Below, piece by piece: positions 8,207-14,705 of a stretch of 64,000 nt of DNA. The DNA comes from Streptosporangium canum. GTDB taxonomy: Bacteria; Actinomycetota; Actinomycetes; Streptosporangiales; Streptosporangiaceae. Location of the stretch: NCBI RefSeq assembly GCF_900113865.1, contig NZ_FOQY01000030.1, positions 29,699 to 93,698 on the forward strand. Reading direction: 5' to 3'. Position 1 is the first letter of the stretch. Each line of letters opens with the position of its first letter. The position numbers and the translations under genes were made by a program. The notes under the pieces were generated by a model. That model was not told where the DNA came from. It was given only the letters and a program-made list of their open reading frames with translations, and did no database searches.

Positions 8207-9022
8207 CTATTCCTTGCGTCCGACCCCGCCGACGACCCACACGGAGTCGGGCCGGTGGAGCGCGATCCCGTCGGGTCGCCACCGGGGCACATAGACGAGT
8301 CCGGGTTCGACGAGAGTGAGCCCGTCGAAGAAACGCCCGACGTCGGCCTTGGTGCGCAGGTTGTCACGGCGGGGGCCGGTGACCGAGCCCCGGTCCTGGT
8401 AGAGGGCGGCGAGCTTCGCGGTCGTCTCCGGGCGCAGGTCGCTGACCGCGTGGGAGAGGGCCACGTAGCTGCCCGGCGCGATCGCCTTCTGGAGTTCGGT
8501 GACGATCTGCATGGCCAGGACGTCGTCGGTGACGTCCTGCAGGAGCGAGAAGAGAAGGACCGCCACGGGCCGGTCGAGGTCGATCATGCCGGTGAGCCGC
8601 GGGTTGGAGAGCAGCCGCTCCGGATCGCGCGCGTCGGCCTCGACCACGGTGGTCAGGAGGTCGTCCTGGAGCAGGGCCTGGGCGTGGACGACGACCATCG
8701 GATCGTTGTCGACGTAGACCACCCGCGCGTCGGGCGCGACGGCGTGGACCATCTCGTGCACGTTGCCCTGGGTCGGCAGGCCGCAGCCGATGTCGATGAA
8801 CTGCCGGATGCCGGATTCGGCGAGGAAACGGACCGCCCGGCCGAGGAAGCGGCGGCCCTCCCGGGACATCGCGGGGAGCTCCGGCGCGAGCGCGAGCGCG
8901 ATCTGCGCGGCCGCGCGGTCGGCGGCGAAGTTGTCCTTGCCGCCCAGGAAGTAGTCGGCTATCCGCCCGGCGTTGGGGATCGTGGGGTCGAACGTGAGGC
9001 GTCCGGTCTTCGACGGCACCAT
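8207..9022 (-). CDS. SAM-dependent methyltransferase, Methyltransf_19 (DUF574) family, second copy
   Basis: This is a paralogue of the neighbouring downstream gene, sharing the NAGRIADYFLGGKDNFAADR signature, the FIDIGCGLPTQGNVHE SAM loop, the VVYVDNDPM strand and the VEPGLVYVPRWRPD ending. I start it at the ATG at 9022: GGAGG lies 5 bases upstream and the resulting 271 residues match the partner's 272. A longer in-frame start at 9061 is possible but has no ribosome site. Unlike the partner, its SAM loop carries the more usual DIGCG (the partner has TIGAG), so the two may differ in activity. The function is unknown. Confidence 0.85.
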   Translation of the reverse strand: MVPSKTGRLTFDPTIPNAGRIADYFLGGKDNFAADRAAAQIALALAPELPAMSREGRRFLGRAVRFLAESGIRQFIDIGCGLPTQGNVHEMVHAVAPDARVVYVDNDPMVVVHAQALLQDDLLTTVVEADARDPERLLSNPRLTGMIDLDRPVAVLLFSLLQDVTDDVLAMQIVTELQKAIAPGSYVALSHAVSDLRPETTAKLAALYQDRGSVTGPRRDNLRTKADVGRFFDGLTLVEPGLVYVPRWRPDGIALHRPDSVWVVGGVGRKE

Positions 9023-9100
9023 GACATCCTCCATCCGGCCGGCGCGGGTTTCAGCGGACAATATCCATCATTCGCCGAACATGAGACATATTCGCGCAAA

Positions 9101-9199
9101 TCGCCGCTCCGGTGGGGGCGGGGCGTCCGCCGTTCGCCGCTCCGGTGGGGGTGAAGCGTCCGCCGTTCACCGTTCCGCTGTCGGTGGGGCGTCTGTCAG
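9101..9199. repeat. three tandem 33-bp imperfect repeats
   Basis: Units begin at 9101, 9134 and 9167. The first two differ at few positions (both start TCGCCGCTCCGGTGGGGG and end GCGTCCGCCGT). The third is more diverged. The unit is a multiple of three, and the array runs into the last codons of the minus-strand HATPase gene. It resembles a coding-type minisatellite left downstream of the stop codon. Confidence 0.7.
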
Positions 9200-9696
9200 T
9201 GGCACGCCTCCAGGTGGCGTGCGGCCCTGGAGGGGACGGCGAACGCGGCCCACACCGCCTTGCCCCGGCTCTCCAGGGGCGCCCACCCCCACATCTCGCT
9301 GACTCCCTGGACGAGCTGCAGCCCGCGGCCGTTCTCCGCCTCGTAGTCGGGCTCACGCAGGCTGGGGCCCTGGTCGCTGGGATCGGTGACCGCGCACAGC
9401 ACCGAACGCTCGGTGTGGCAGAGGATGACTCTGACGTCCTGCGCGGAGCGGCCGCCCCCGTCCCGTACGCCGTGACGCACGGCGTTGGTCACCAGCTCGG
9501 AGACCACCACACCGGTGTCGTCGATCAGCGGGGCCAGTTCCCAGGAGCGCAGCGCGGCGGAGGTGAACTCGCGGGCGGTCCGTGCCGCGAGGGGGGCGTG
9601 GCGCAGGCTCCGCACCGCCATCCGCAGATGGTCGACGTGGCTGTCGCCGTCCGCCCAGGGCGGCAGCCCGCTCGGGGGGAGCACGTGATCGAGCAT
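9196..9696 (-). CDS. RsbW-like anti-sigma / HATPase_c_2 ATP-binding protein
   Basis: A GHKL-fold serine kinase-like protein. The N box is ELVTNAVRHG (about 40 residues after the first conserved helix) and the G box is ENGRGLQLVQGVSEMWGW, both typical of the SpoIIAB/RsbW class. The C-terminus is short and carries no second domain. The start is uncertain: ATG at 9696 gives about 166 residues, close to the family size, with GGTGG upstream; ATG at 9774 adds 26 atypical residues. Such proteins bind ATP and a partner sigma factor or anti-anti-sigma factor. Its divergent neighbours are a DUF397 protein and an XRE regulator, the usual WhiJ-type set in sporulating actinomycetes. Confidence 0.8.
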   Translation of the reverse strand: MLDHVLPPSGLPPWADGDSHVDHLRMAVRSLRHAPLAARTAREFTSAALRSWELAPLIDDTGVVVSELVTNAVRHGVRDGGGRSAQDVRVILCHTERSVLCAVTDPSDQGPSLREPDYEAENGRGLQLVQGVSEMWGWAPLESRGKAVWAAFAVPSRAARHLEACH

Positions 9697-9860
9697 TGAC
9701 AACCACCGTTCCCACCCACCGATCTCTGTCCGGATGGGTGTGGCTTGGGTTTGATGTCGCGGGTGACCAGTCATCGGTGACCTTGGGGAGGCGGGAGGAG
9801 CGCGTAACGGGAGCAGTCCGTTTCGTCAATCTTGCCCGTCAAAATGTGCATAAGCAAGTA

Positions 9861-9878
9861 CAGATGCACGTGCATCTG
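9861..9878. promoter_or_regulatory. 18-bp perfect palindrome, candidate operator of the XRE/DUF397 system
   Basis: CAGATGCACGTGCATCTG is a perfect inverted repeat standing midway between the divergent HATPase and DUF397 genes, 56 bases before the DUF397 start. A protein dimer bound here could control both directions. The neighbouring XRE-family regulator is the obvious candidate ligand; that link is inference. Confidence 0.55.
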
Positions 9879-9933
9879 CACAACGCCCTATGCTTGTACG
9901 GGTGTTTCCCTCCCTAATCGGTGAGAGGCGAGG

Positions 9934-10170
9934 ATGAATCAGCTGCACAACGGCATGTCGGCGACGCTGCTGGACGGCGTCGTCTGGCGCAAGAGCCACT
10001 TCAGCAATCCCAGCGGTAACTGCGTCGAGCTGGCCGTCCTGCCAGGCGGCGGGGTCGCGATCCGCAACTCGCGGGACCCGGAGGGGCCCGCGCTGATCTA
10101 CACCCGCCGCGAGCTCGACGCCTTCGTCCGGGGCGTGAAGGGCGGCGACTTCGACGACCTGATCGTCTGA
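9934..10170 (+). CDS. DUF397 domain protein
   Basis: The 78-residue protein shows the full DUF397 pattern: WRKSHFSNPSGNCVELA (about residues 18-34), then VAIRNSRDPEGPALIYTRRELDAFVRGVKGG. DUF397 proteins are actinobacterial and are usually encoded beside an XRE regulator, as here. In Streptomyces the comparable small protein of the WhiJ-type sets works with its regulator in developmental control. ATG follows GAGGCGAGG. The XRE gene starts 125 bases downstream, in a spacer with an AT-rich patch, so it may have an extra promoter. Confidence 0.88.
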   Translation: MNQLHNGMSATLLDGVVWRKSHFSNPSGNCVELAVLPGGGVAIRNSRDPEGPALIYTRRELDAFVRGVKGGDFDDLIV

Positions 10171-10295
10171 TCATCCGAATTGATTGAAGAATAAAATTCT
10201 ATGTGGCCGGGAAGGTATGACCGGAGTACCGTGAAGGCTCGCGACGACCACAAAGAGTGGGCGGGGGCTCGCGTTCCGCGCTCGAAGGAATGTAG

Positions 10296-11201
10296 ATGAT
10301 CACACCTCACGCCGGAGGCGAGCCGGTCCACCCCACCCCCGTGGCCCTGCCGCGGGGGAGTTCGACGGTGCTGAGGATCGTGCTGGGCGCGCAGCTCCGA
10401 CGGCTCCGCGAGCAGCGCCACATCACCCTGGAGGCGGCGGGGCACGCCATCCGCGCCTCGCACTCGAAGATCAGCCGCATGGAGCTCGGCAGGGTCGGCT
10501 TCCGGGTGAGGGACGTGGCCGACCTGCTCACGCTGTACGGCGTGACGGACGACGACGAGCGGCAGCCGCTGCTGGCCCTCGTCGAACGGGCCAACGTCAC
10601 CGGATGGTGGCACAACTACAACGACATCCTGCCGAGCTGGTTCGAGACGTATGTGGGCCTGGAGGAGTCAGCCACCGGCATCCGCAACTACGAGGTCCAG
10701 TTCGTGCCCGGCCTGCTCCAGAGCGAGGGCTACGCGCGGGCCGTCGTCAAACTGGGGTTCCCGGCCGCGCCCGAGGAGGAGCTGGAGCGGCGCGTGCGGC
10801 TGCGCATGGCGCGCCAGCGCCTCCTGCGCGGCGCCGAGCCGCCGCACCTGTGGGCGGTGCTCGACGAGGCGGTGCTGCGCCGTCCCCTCGGCGGGGCCGA
10901 GGTGATGCGCGAGCAGATCGACCACATCCTCCAGGCGCTCGAACTGCCCAACGTGACCGTCCAGATCGTGCCCTTCAGCGTCGGCGGACACGCCGCGGCC
11001 GGCGGGCCCTTCAGCATCCTGCGCTTCTCCCAGCCCGACCTGCCCGACGTGGTCTACATGGAGCAGCTCACCAGCGCGGTCTACCTCGACAAGCGCGGCG
11101 ACGTGGACCGCTACCTAGAGGTGATGGAACGGCTCTGCATCGAGGCCGAGCCGGCGTCGCGCACACGGGAGATTCTCACCCGGATCCGCGAAGAGCTATA
11201 G
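10296..11201 (+). CDS. XRE-family regulator with DUF5753 (WhiJ-like)
   Basis: The 301-residue protein has an N-terminal Cro/C1-type helix-turn-helix (about residues 30-85: LGAQLRRLREQRHITLEAAG, then the recognition helix around HSKISRMELGR). It is followed by the DUF5753 domain (about 110-295, WFETYVGLEESATGIRNYE to the C-terminus). This is the standard partner of DUF397 proteins. It probably binds DNA near its own locus and is modulated by the DUF397 protein and the HATPase protein. ATG is preceded by GAAGGAATG. Nothing is missing. Confidence 0.88.
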   Translation: MITPHAGGEPVHPTPVALPRGSSTVLRIVLGAQLRRLREQRHITLEAAGHAIRASHSKISRMELGRVGFRVRDVADLLTLYGVTDDDERQPLLALVERANVTGWWHNYNDILPSWFETYVGLEESATGIRNYEVQFVPGLLQSEGYARAVVKLGFPAAPEEELERRVRLRMARQRLLRGAEPPHLWAVLDEAVLRRPLGGAEVMREQIDHILQALELPNVTVQIVPFSVGGHAAAGGPFSILRFSQPDLPDVVYMEQLTSAVYLDKRGDVDRYLEVMERLCIEAEPASRTREILTRIREEL

Positions 11202-11261
11202 AAGCGGCCATAAAACGGTCAAGTCGGCAACCGTCCCGGCCCGCCGTACGAAGATGGTCGG

Positions 11262-12845
11262 ATGAGATGCCTCGTGACCGGAGCGACGGGATACATCGGC
11301 GGGCGGCTCGTGCCCGAACTGCTCGACGCCGGGCACGACGTGCGGTGCATGGTCCGCTCGGCCGGCCGGCTGCGCGACCAGCCGTGGGCGTCCCGCGTGG
11401 AGGTCGCCGAGGCCGACGCGGCCGACGCCGTCCGGACGGGCGAGGCGCTCGACGGCGTCGACGTGGCCTACTACCTCATCCACACCATGGGCGGGGGAGC
11501 GGACTTCGCCGCCGCCGACCGGCGCGCGGCCGCCACGTTCGCCGCCGCGGCCCGGGAGGCGGGAGTGCGCCGCGTCGTCTACCTCGGCGGCCTCGCGCCC
11601 GACGAGGGGCTCTCGCCCCACCTGCGCTCCCGCGTCGAGGTGGGGGAGATCTTCCTGCGTTCCGGGGTGCCGGCCGTGGTGCTGCGGGCGGCCGTCATCA
11701 TCGGATCGGGCTCGGCCTCCTTCGAGATGCTGCGCTACCTCACCGAGCGGCTGCCGGTGATGACGACGCCGCGGTGGGTGCGGACCAGGACGCAGCCCAT
11801 CGCGATCCGCGACGTCCTGCGCTACCTCGTGGGCTGGGCGGCCGTCGAGGGCGAGGTGAACCGCTCCTTCGACATCGGCGGCCCGGACGTGCTCACCTAC
11901 GCGGACATGATGCGCGTCTACGCCGAGGTCGCCGGGCTGCGCCGGCGGGTGATCATCCCGGTCCCGATGCTCAGCCCCGGCCTGTCGAGCCACTGGGTGG
12001 GGCTGGTCACCCCCGTCCCCGCGGGCATCGCCCGCCCGCTGGTGGAGTCGCTGCGCAACGAGGCCGTCTGCCGCGAGCACGACATCGCCGGCTACGTCCC
12101 CGACCCGCCCGGAGGTCTGATCGGGCTCAGGGAGGCCGTCGAGCTGGCCCTGCGGCGGATCAGGGAGGCGAAGGTCGTCACCCGCTGGTCCTCGGCCTCG
12201 ACGCCGGGGGCGCCGAGCGACCCGTTGCCCACCGACCCCGACTGGGCGGGCGGCAGCCTCTACGTCGACAGGCGGGCCCGCCGCGTCGACGCGTCCCCGC
12301 AGGCCCTCTGGGCGGTGATCGAGTCGATCGGCGGCGAGAGGGGCTGGTACTCCCTGCCCGTCGCCTGGCGTGCCCGGGGCCTTCTCGACCGTCTCGTCGG
12401 CGGCGTGGGGCTGCGCCGCGGACGCCGCGATCCGCGCAGGCTCCGCGTGGGCGACTCGGTCGACTTCTGGCGGGTCGAGGAGGTCGAGCCCGGCCGCCTG
12501 CTCCGGCTGCGCGCCGAGATGCGCCTGCCCGGCCTGGCCTGGCTGGAGCTGAGCGTGCACCGGCACCGGGGGCGGACGGTGTACGGCCAGCGTGCGATCT
12601 TCCATCCCCGGGGTCTGGCCGGCCATCTCTACTGGTGGTCGATCTCGCCCTTCCACAGCCTGATCTTCGGCCGGATGACGCGCAACGTCGCGGCGGCCGC
12701 CGAGCGCGGTGACACGGCCGAGGACCTTGAGGTCCTCTCCTCACGGTCCCGCGCCGATCCGGACGCCGTGACCGCACCCGTCCCGGCGTCCGGGCTCAGT
12801 GGCCGGAGTCCACGCGCTGCCAGTACGCGTCACGGGCCTCGATGA
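11262..12845 (+). CDS. NAD(P)-binding epimerase-like protein fused to DUF2867
   Basis: The 527-residue protein begins with the Rossmann loop VTGATGYIGGRLVPEL (residues 5-20) of atypical/extended SDR proteins (about 1-300). The C-terminal DUF2867 domain (about 320-490) includes the RDPRRLRVGDSVDFWRVE segment. Homologues with this double architecture are widespread in actinobacteria and their reaction is not established. The SDR part carries no clear YxxxK pair that I can place, so it may bind NAD(P) without classical dehydrogenase chemistry. Its last 50 bases overlap the 3' end of the opposing HxlR gene, so the low-complexity tail may be an extension past the functional end. Confidence 0.75.
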   Translation: MRCLVTGATGYIGGRLVPELLDAGHDVRCMVRSAGRLRDQPWASRVEVAEADAADAVRTGEALDGVDVAYYLIHTMGGGADFAAADRRAAATFAAAAREAGVRRVVYLGGLAPDEGLSPHLRSRVEVGEIFLRSGVPAVVLRAAVIIGSGSASFEMLRYLTERLPVMTTPRWVRTRTQPIAIRDVLRYLVGWAAVEGEVNRSFDIGGPDVLTYADMMRVYAEVAGLRRRVIIPVPMLSPGLSSHWVGLVTPVPAGIARPLVESLRNEAVCREHDIAGYVPDPPGGLIGLREAVELALRRIREAKVVTRWSSASTPGAPSDPLPTDPDWAGGSLYVDRRARRVDASPQALWAVIESIGGERGWYSLPVAWRARGLLDRLVGGVGLRRGRRDPRRLRVGDSVDFWRVEEVEPGRLLRLRAEMRLPGLAWLELSVHRHRGRTVYGQRAIFHPRGLAGHLYWWSISPFHSLIFGRMTRNVAAAAERGDTAEDLEVLSSRSRADPDAVTAPVPASGLSGRSPRAASTRHGPR

Positions 12846-13176
12846 GCTGGGAAAGATGCTTGTCCCCCCACGTCCGGCAGGCGTCGACCAGGTCGAGAAG
12901 GCTGCGGCCGAGGGGGGTGAGCGCGTACTCCACCCGTGGCGGGATCTCCGGGTAGGCGGTGCGGGTGACCATTCCGTCCCGTTCGAGCGCCCGGAGCGTC
13001 TCGGTGAGCACCTTCGGCGTGATGTGATGCAGCGGCACGAGAAACTCGGAGAAGCGCCGGGGGCCGTCTTCAAGGCAGATGACGATCATGGCGGTCCATT
13101 TGTCGCCGATCCGGATCGGCGTGATGCTGGACGGGCAGGCCGGGTCGAACATCTGGGGATCGAGTGGCTTGGTCAC
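12796..13176 (-). CDS. HxlR-family transcriptional regulator
   Basis: The 126-residue winged-helix protein shows the HxlR pattern: a near N-terminal Cys (PACPSS), IGDKWTAMIVICLEDGPRRF, then the recognition helix region HITPKVLTETLRALERDGMV and the wing RTAYPEIPPRVEYALTPLG. Some family members sense reactive aldehydes or oxidants through that Cys. Its target is unknown; the divergent HAD-family gene begins about 160 bases upstream. Its 3' end overlaps the preceding gene by 50 bases, tail to tail. Confidence 0.85.
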   Translation of the reverse strand: MTKPLDPQMFDPACPSSITPIRIGDKWTAMIVICLEDGPRRFSEFLVPLHHITPKVLTETLRALERDGMVTRTAYPEIPPRVEYALTPLGRSLLDLVDACRTWGDKHLSQLIEARDAYWQRVDSGH

Positions 13177-13338
13177 CGTTCAGACGGTAGTCAAGCGCCC
13201 CTGGGGTGACAAGGCTCCCCGGTGGCCTCACTGTGAGCCGACGTGACCTGCGAGGACTTCGCCGTCCTGGACCGGCGGGACGTCGCCCGGCGGCACCCCC
13301 TCCGCCGGCCCGGCCGCGGGCACGCCGACAATGGAGCG

Positions 13339-14025
13339 ATGGACTACCCAGAACTGCCCGGGCCCGCGTTCCTGTTCGACCTGGACGGAACCCTGATCGA
13401 CAGCGTCTACCAGCACGTCATCGCCTGGCGCAGCGCGCTGTCGCACCTCGGCATCGACCTGTCGGTGTGGCGCATTCACCGGCGCATCGGGATGAGCGGC
13501 GGCCTGTTCGTCAGCGCGCTGCTGCGCGAGACCGGCCTGTCGCTGACCAAAAGCCAGATCGACGACCTGCAGCAGGCCCACGCGGACGCCTACACCGAGC
13601 AGCTCGACTCGGTGCGCCCGCTGCCGGGCGCGGCCGACCTGCTCGCCGAGCTGACCGGCCGCGGCGTGCCGTGGGCGATCGCCACGAGCGGCTACGCCAG
13701 GACCGCCAGGTCGGCGCTCGGCATGCTGGGGCTGCCCGAGGACACCCCGATGGTCACCCGCGACCTGGTGCGGCGGGCCAAGCCCGACCCCGACCTCTTC
13801 CTCGCCGGGGCGGCGCTGCTCGACGTCGATCCGAGGTACGCCATGGTCGTCGGCGACAGCGTCTGGGACCTGCTGGCCGCCCGCCGGGCCGGAGCCCTGG
13901 GGATCGGCCTGCTGTCCGGCGGCTACGGCAGGGAGGAGCTCGAACGCTCCGGCGCGTTCCGCGTCTACGCCGATCCGGAGGACATGCGCAACCGGCTCGA
14001 CGAGCTCGGTGTCCGCCTCGACTGA
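13339..14025 (+). CDS. HAD-superfamily hydrolase, phosphoglycolate-phosphatase-like
   Basis: The chosen ATG at 13339 follows GGAG closely and gives 228 residues starting MDYPELPGPAFLFDLDGTLID. The in-frame ATG at 13243 would add 32 residues without similarity. HAD motif I is FDLDGTLID (nucleophile Asp), motif II IATSGYA, motif III the Lys in RAKPDPDLF, and motif IV VVGDSVWDLLAA. A helical cap follows motif I, as in the beta-phosphoglucomutase/phosphoglycolate phosphatase subgroup. It should dephosphorylate a small phosphorylated metabolite; the substrate cannot be predicted. Confidence 0.85.
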   Translation: MDYPELPGPAFLFDLDGTLIDSVYQHVIAWRSALSHLGIDLSVWRIHRRIGMSGGLFVSALLRETGLSLTKSQIDDLQQAHADAYTEQLDSVRPLPGAADLLAELTGRGVPWAIATSGYARTARSALGMLGLPEDTPMVTRDLVRRAKPDPDLFLAGAALLDVDPRYAMVVGDSVWDLLAARRAGALGIGLLSGGYGREELERSGAFRVYADPEDMRNRLDELGVRLD

Positions 14026-14079
14026 ACGCCCGGCCGGACGATCCCGGGAGAGCGCCGCGCGGACGGCCCGCCCCTCCGC

Positions 14080-14622
14080 TCAGGGCTTCACGAGAACGTC
14101 GATGACGTCTTCGTAGCCGATCTCCTTCTTGGCGAAGTGCCCGGCCGTGGCGAGCTCGGCCAGGCCGTGGGCGGTGGACAGCAGGGCCATCACCCCCGCC
14201 TTGGAGGCGGCCGGGCCGCCGGCGGCCTCCAGGTCGAGCGCGGCCATCACGTCGTCGATCGCCCCCTCCAGCTCCGGATGGTGGCCGATGAGGAACTCCG
14301 AGGCGAACACGAGCCGGTATTCGTTGCGGTGCTCCAGGGCGTACTCGACGTAGCTGGTGTAGAAGGCCCGCAGCCGGTCTCGGCGGTCGGCTCCCTCCAG
14401 GACCGCTCCGGCGACGTGCGCGCTCAGATCGACGATGACCCGGACGGCGAGCGCGGCGAGCAGCGCGGTCTTGTCGGCGAAGTGCCGGTAGGGGGCCATC
14501 CGCGACAGGCCGGTCAGGTCGCCGACCGCGCGCAGCGTCACGGCGTCGAGGCCCTCCTCGCGCAGCAGGCGCAGCGCGCTCTCGACCAGCCGGGTCCTGG
14601 TGTCGTCCACCACGTCGCCCAC
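14080..14622 (-). CDS. TetR-family repressor of the molybdenum hydroxylase operon
   Basis: A TetR regulator with the N-terminal helix-turn-helix TLRAVGDLTGLSRMAPYRHFADKTALL and an all-helical ligand domain with a TetR_C-type LVFASEFL segment. Reading from the GTG at 14676 would put one operator inside the gene. I prefer the GTG at 14622 (or 14613, which has AAGGTGGG upstream). It is divergent from the hydroxylase genes. Two closely related inverted repeats lie in the gap, so autoregulation and repression of the hydroxylase are likely. The inducer is probably the hydroxylase substrate or a related heterocycle. Confidence 0.85.
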   Translation of the reverse strand: MGDVVDDTRTRLVESALRLLREEGLDAVTLRAVGDLTGLSRMAPYRHFADKTALLAALAVRVIVDLSAHVAGAVLEGADRRDRLRAFYTSYVEYALEHRNEYRLVFASEFLIGHHPELEGAIDDVMAALDLEAAGGPAASKAGVMALLSTAHGLAELATAGHFAKKEIGYEDVIDVLVKP

Positions 14623-14637
14623 CTTCTCACACCCCCG

Positions 14638-14697
14638 GATGTTGACAACGTCAACATCGGCGTCGACACTGTCCACATGATGTTGACGACGTCAACA
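14638..14697. promoter_or_regulatory. paired TetR operators
   Basis: Site 1 (14638-14658) has perfect 9-bp arms GATGTTGAC / GTCAACATC around AAC. Site 2 (14681-14697) has 7-bp arms TGTTGAC / GTCAACA around GAC. Centres are 41 bp apart, about four helical turns, so two dimers would lie on the same DNA face. Site 2 ends 8 bases before the hydroxylase ATG. Confidence 0.8.
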
Positions 14698-14705
14698 GGA
14701 GTGTC

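Noticed and set aside
9101..9199. Tandem repeats considered as a CRISPR array
   Set aside because: Units are contiguous with no spacers and there are no cas genes.
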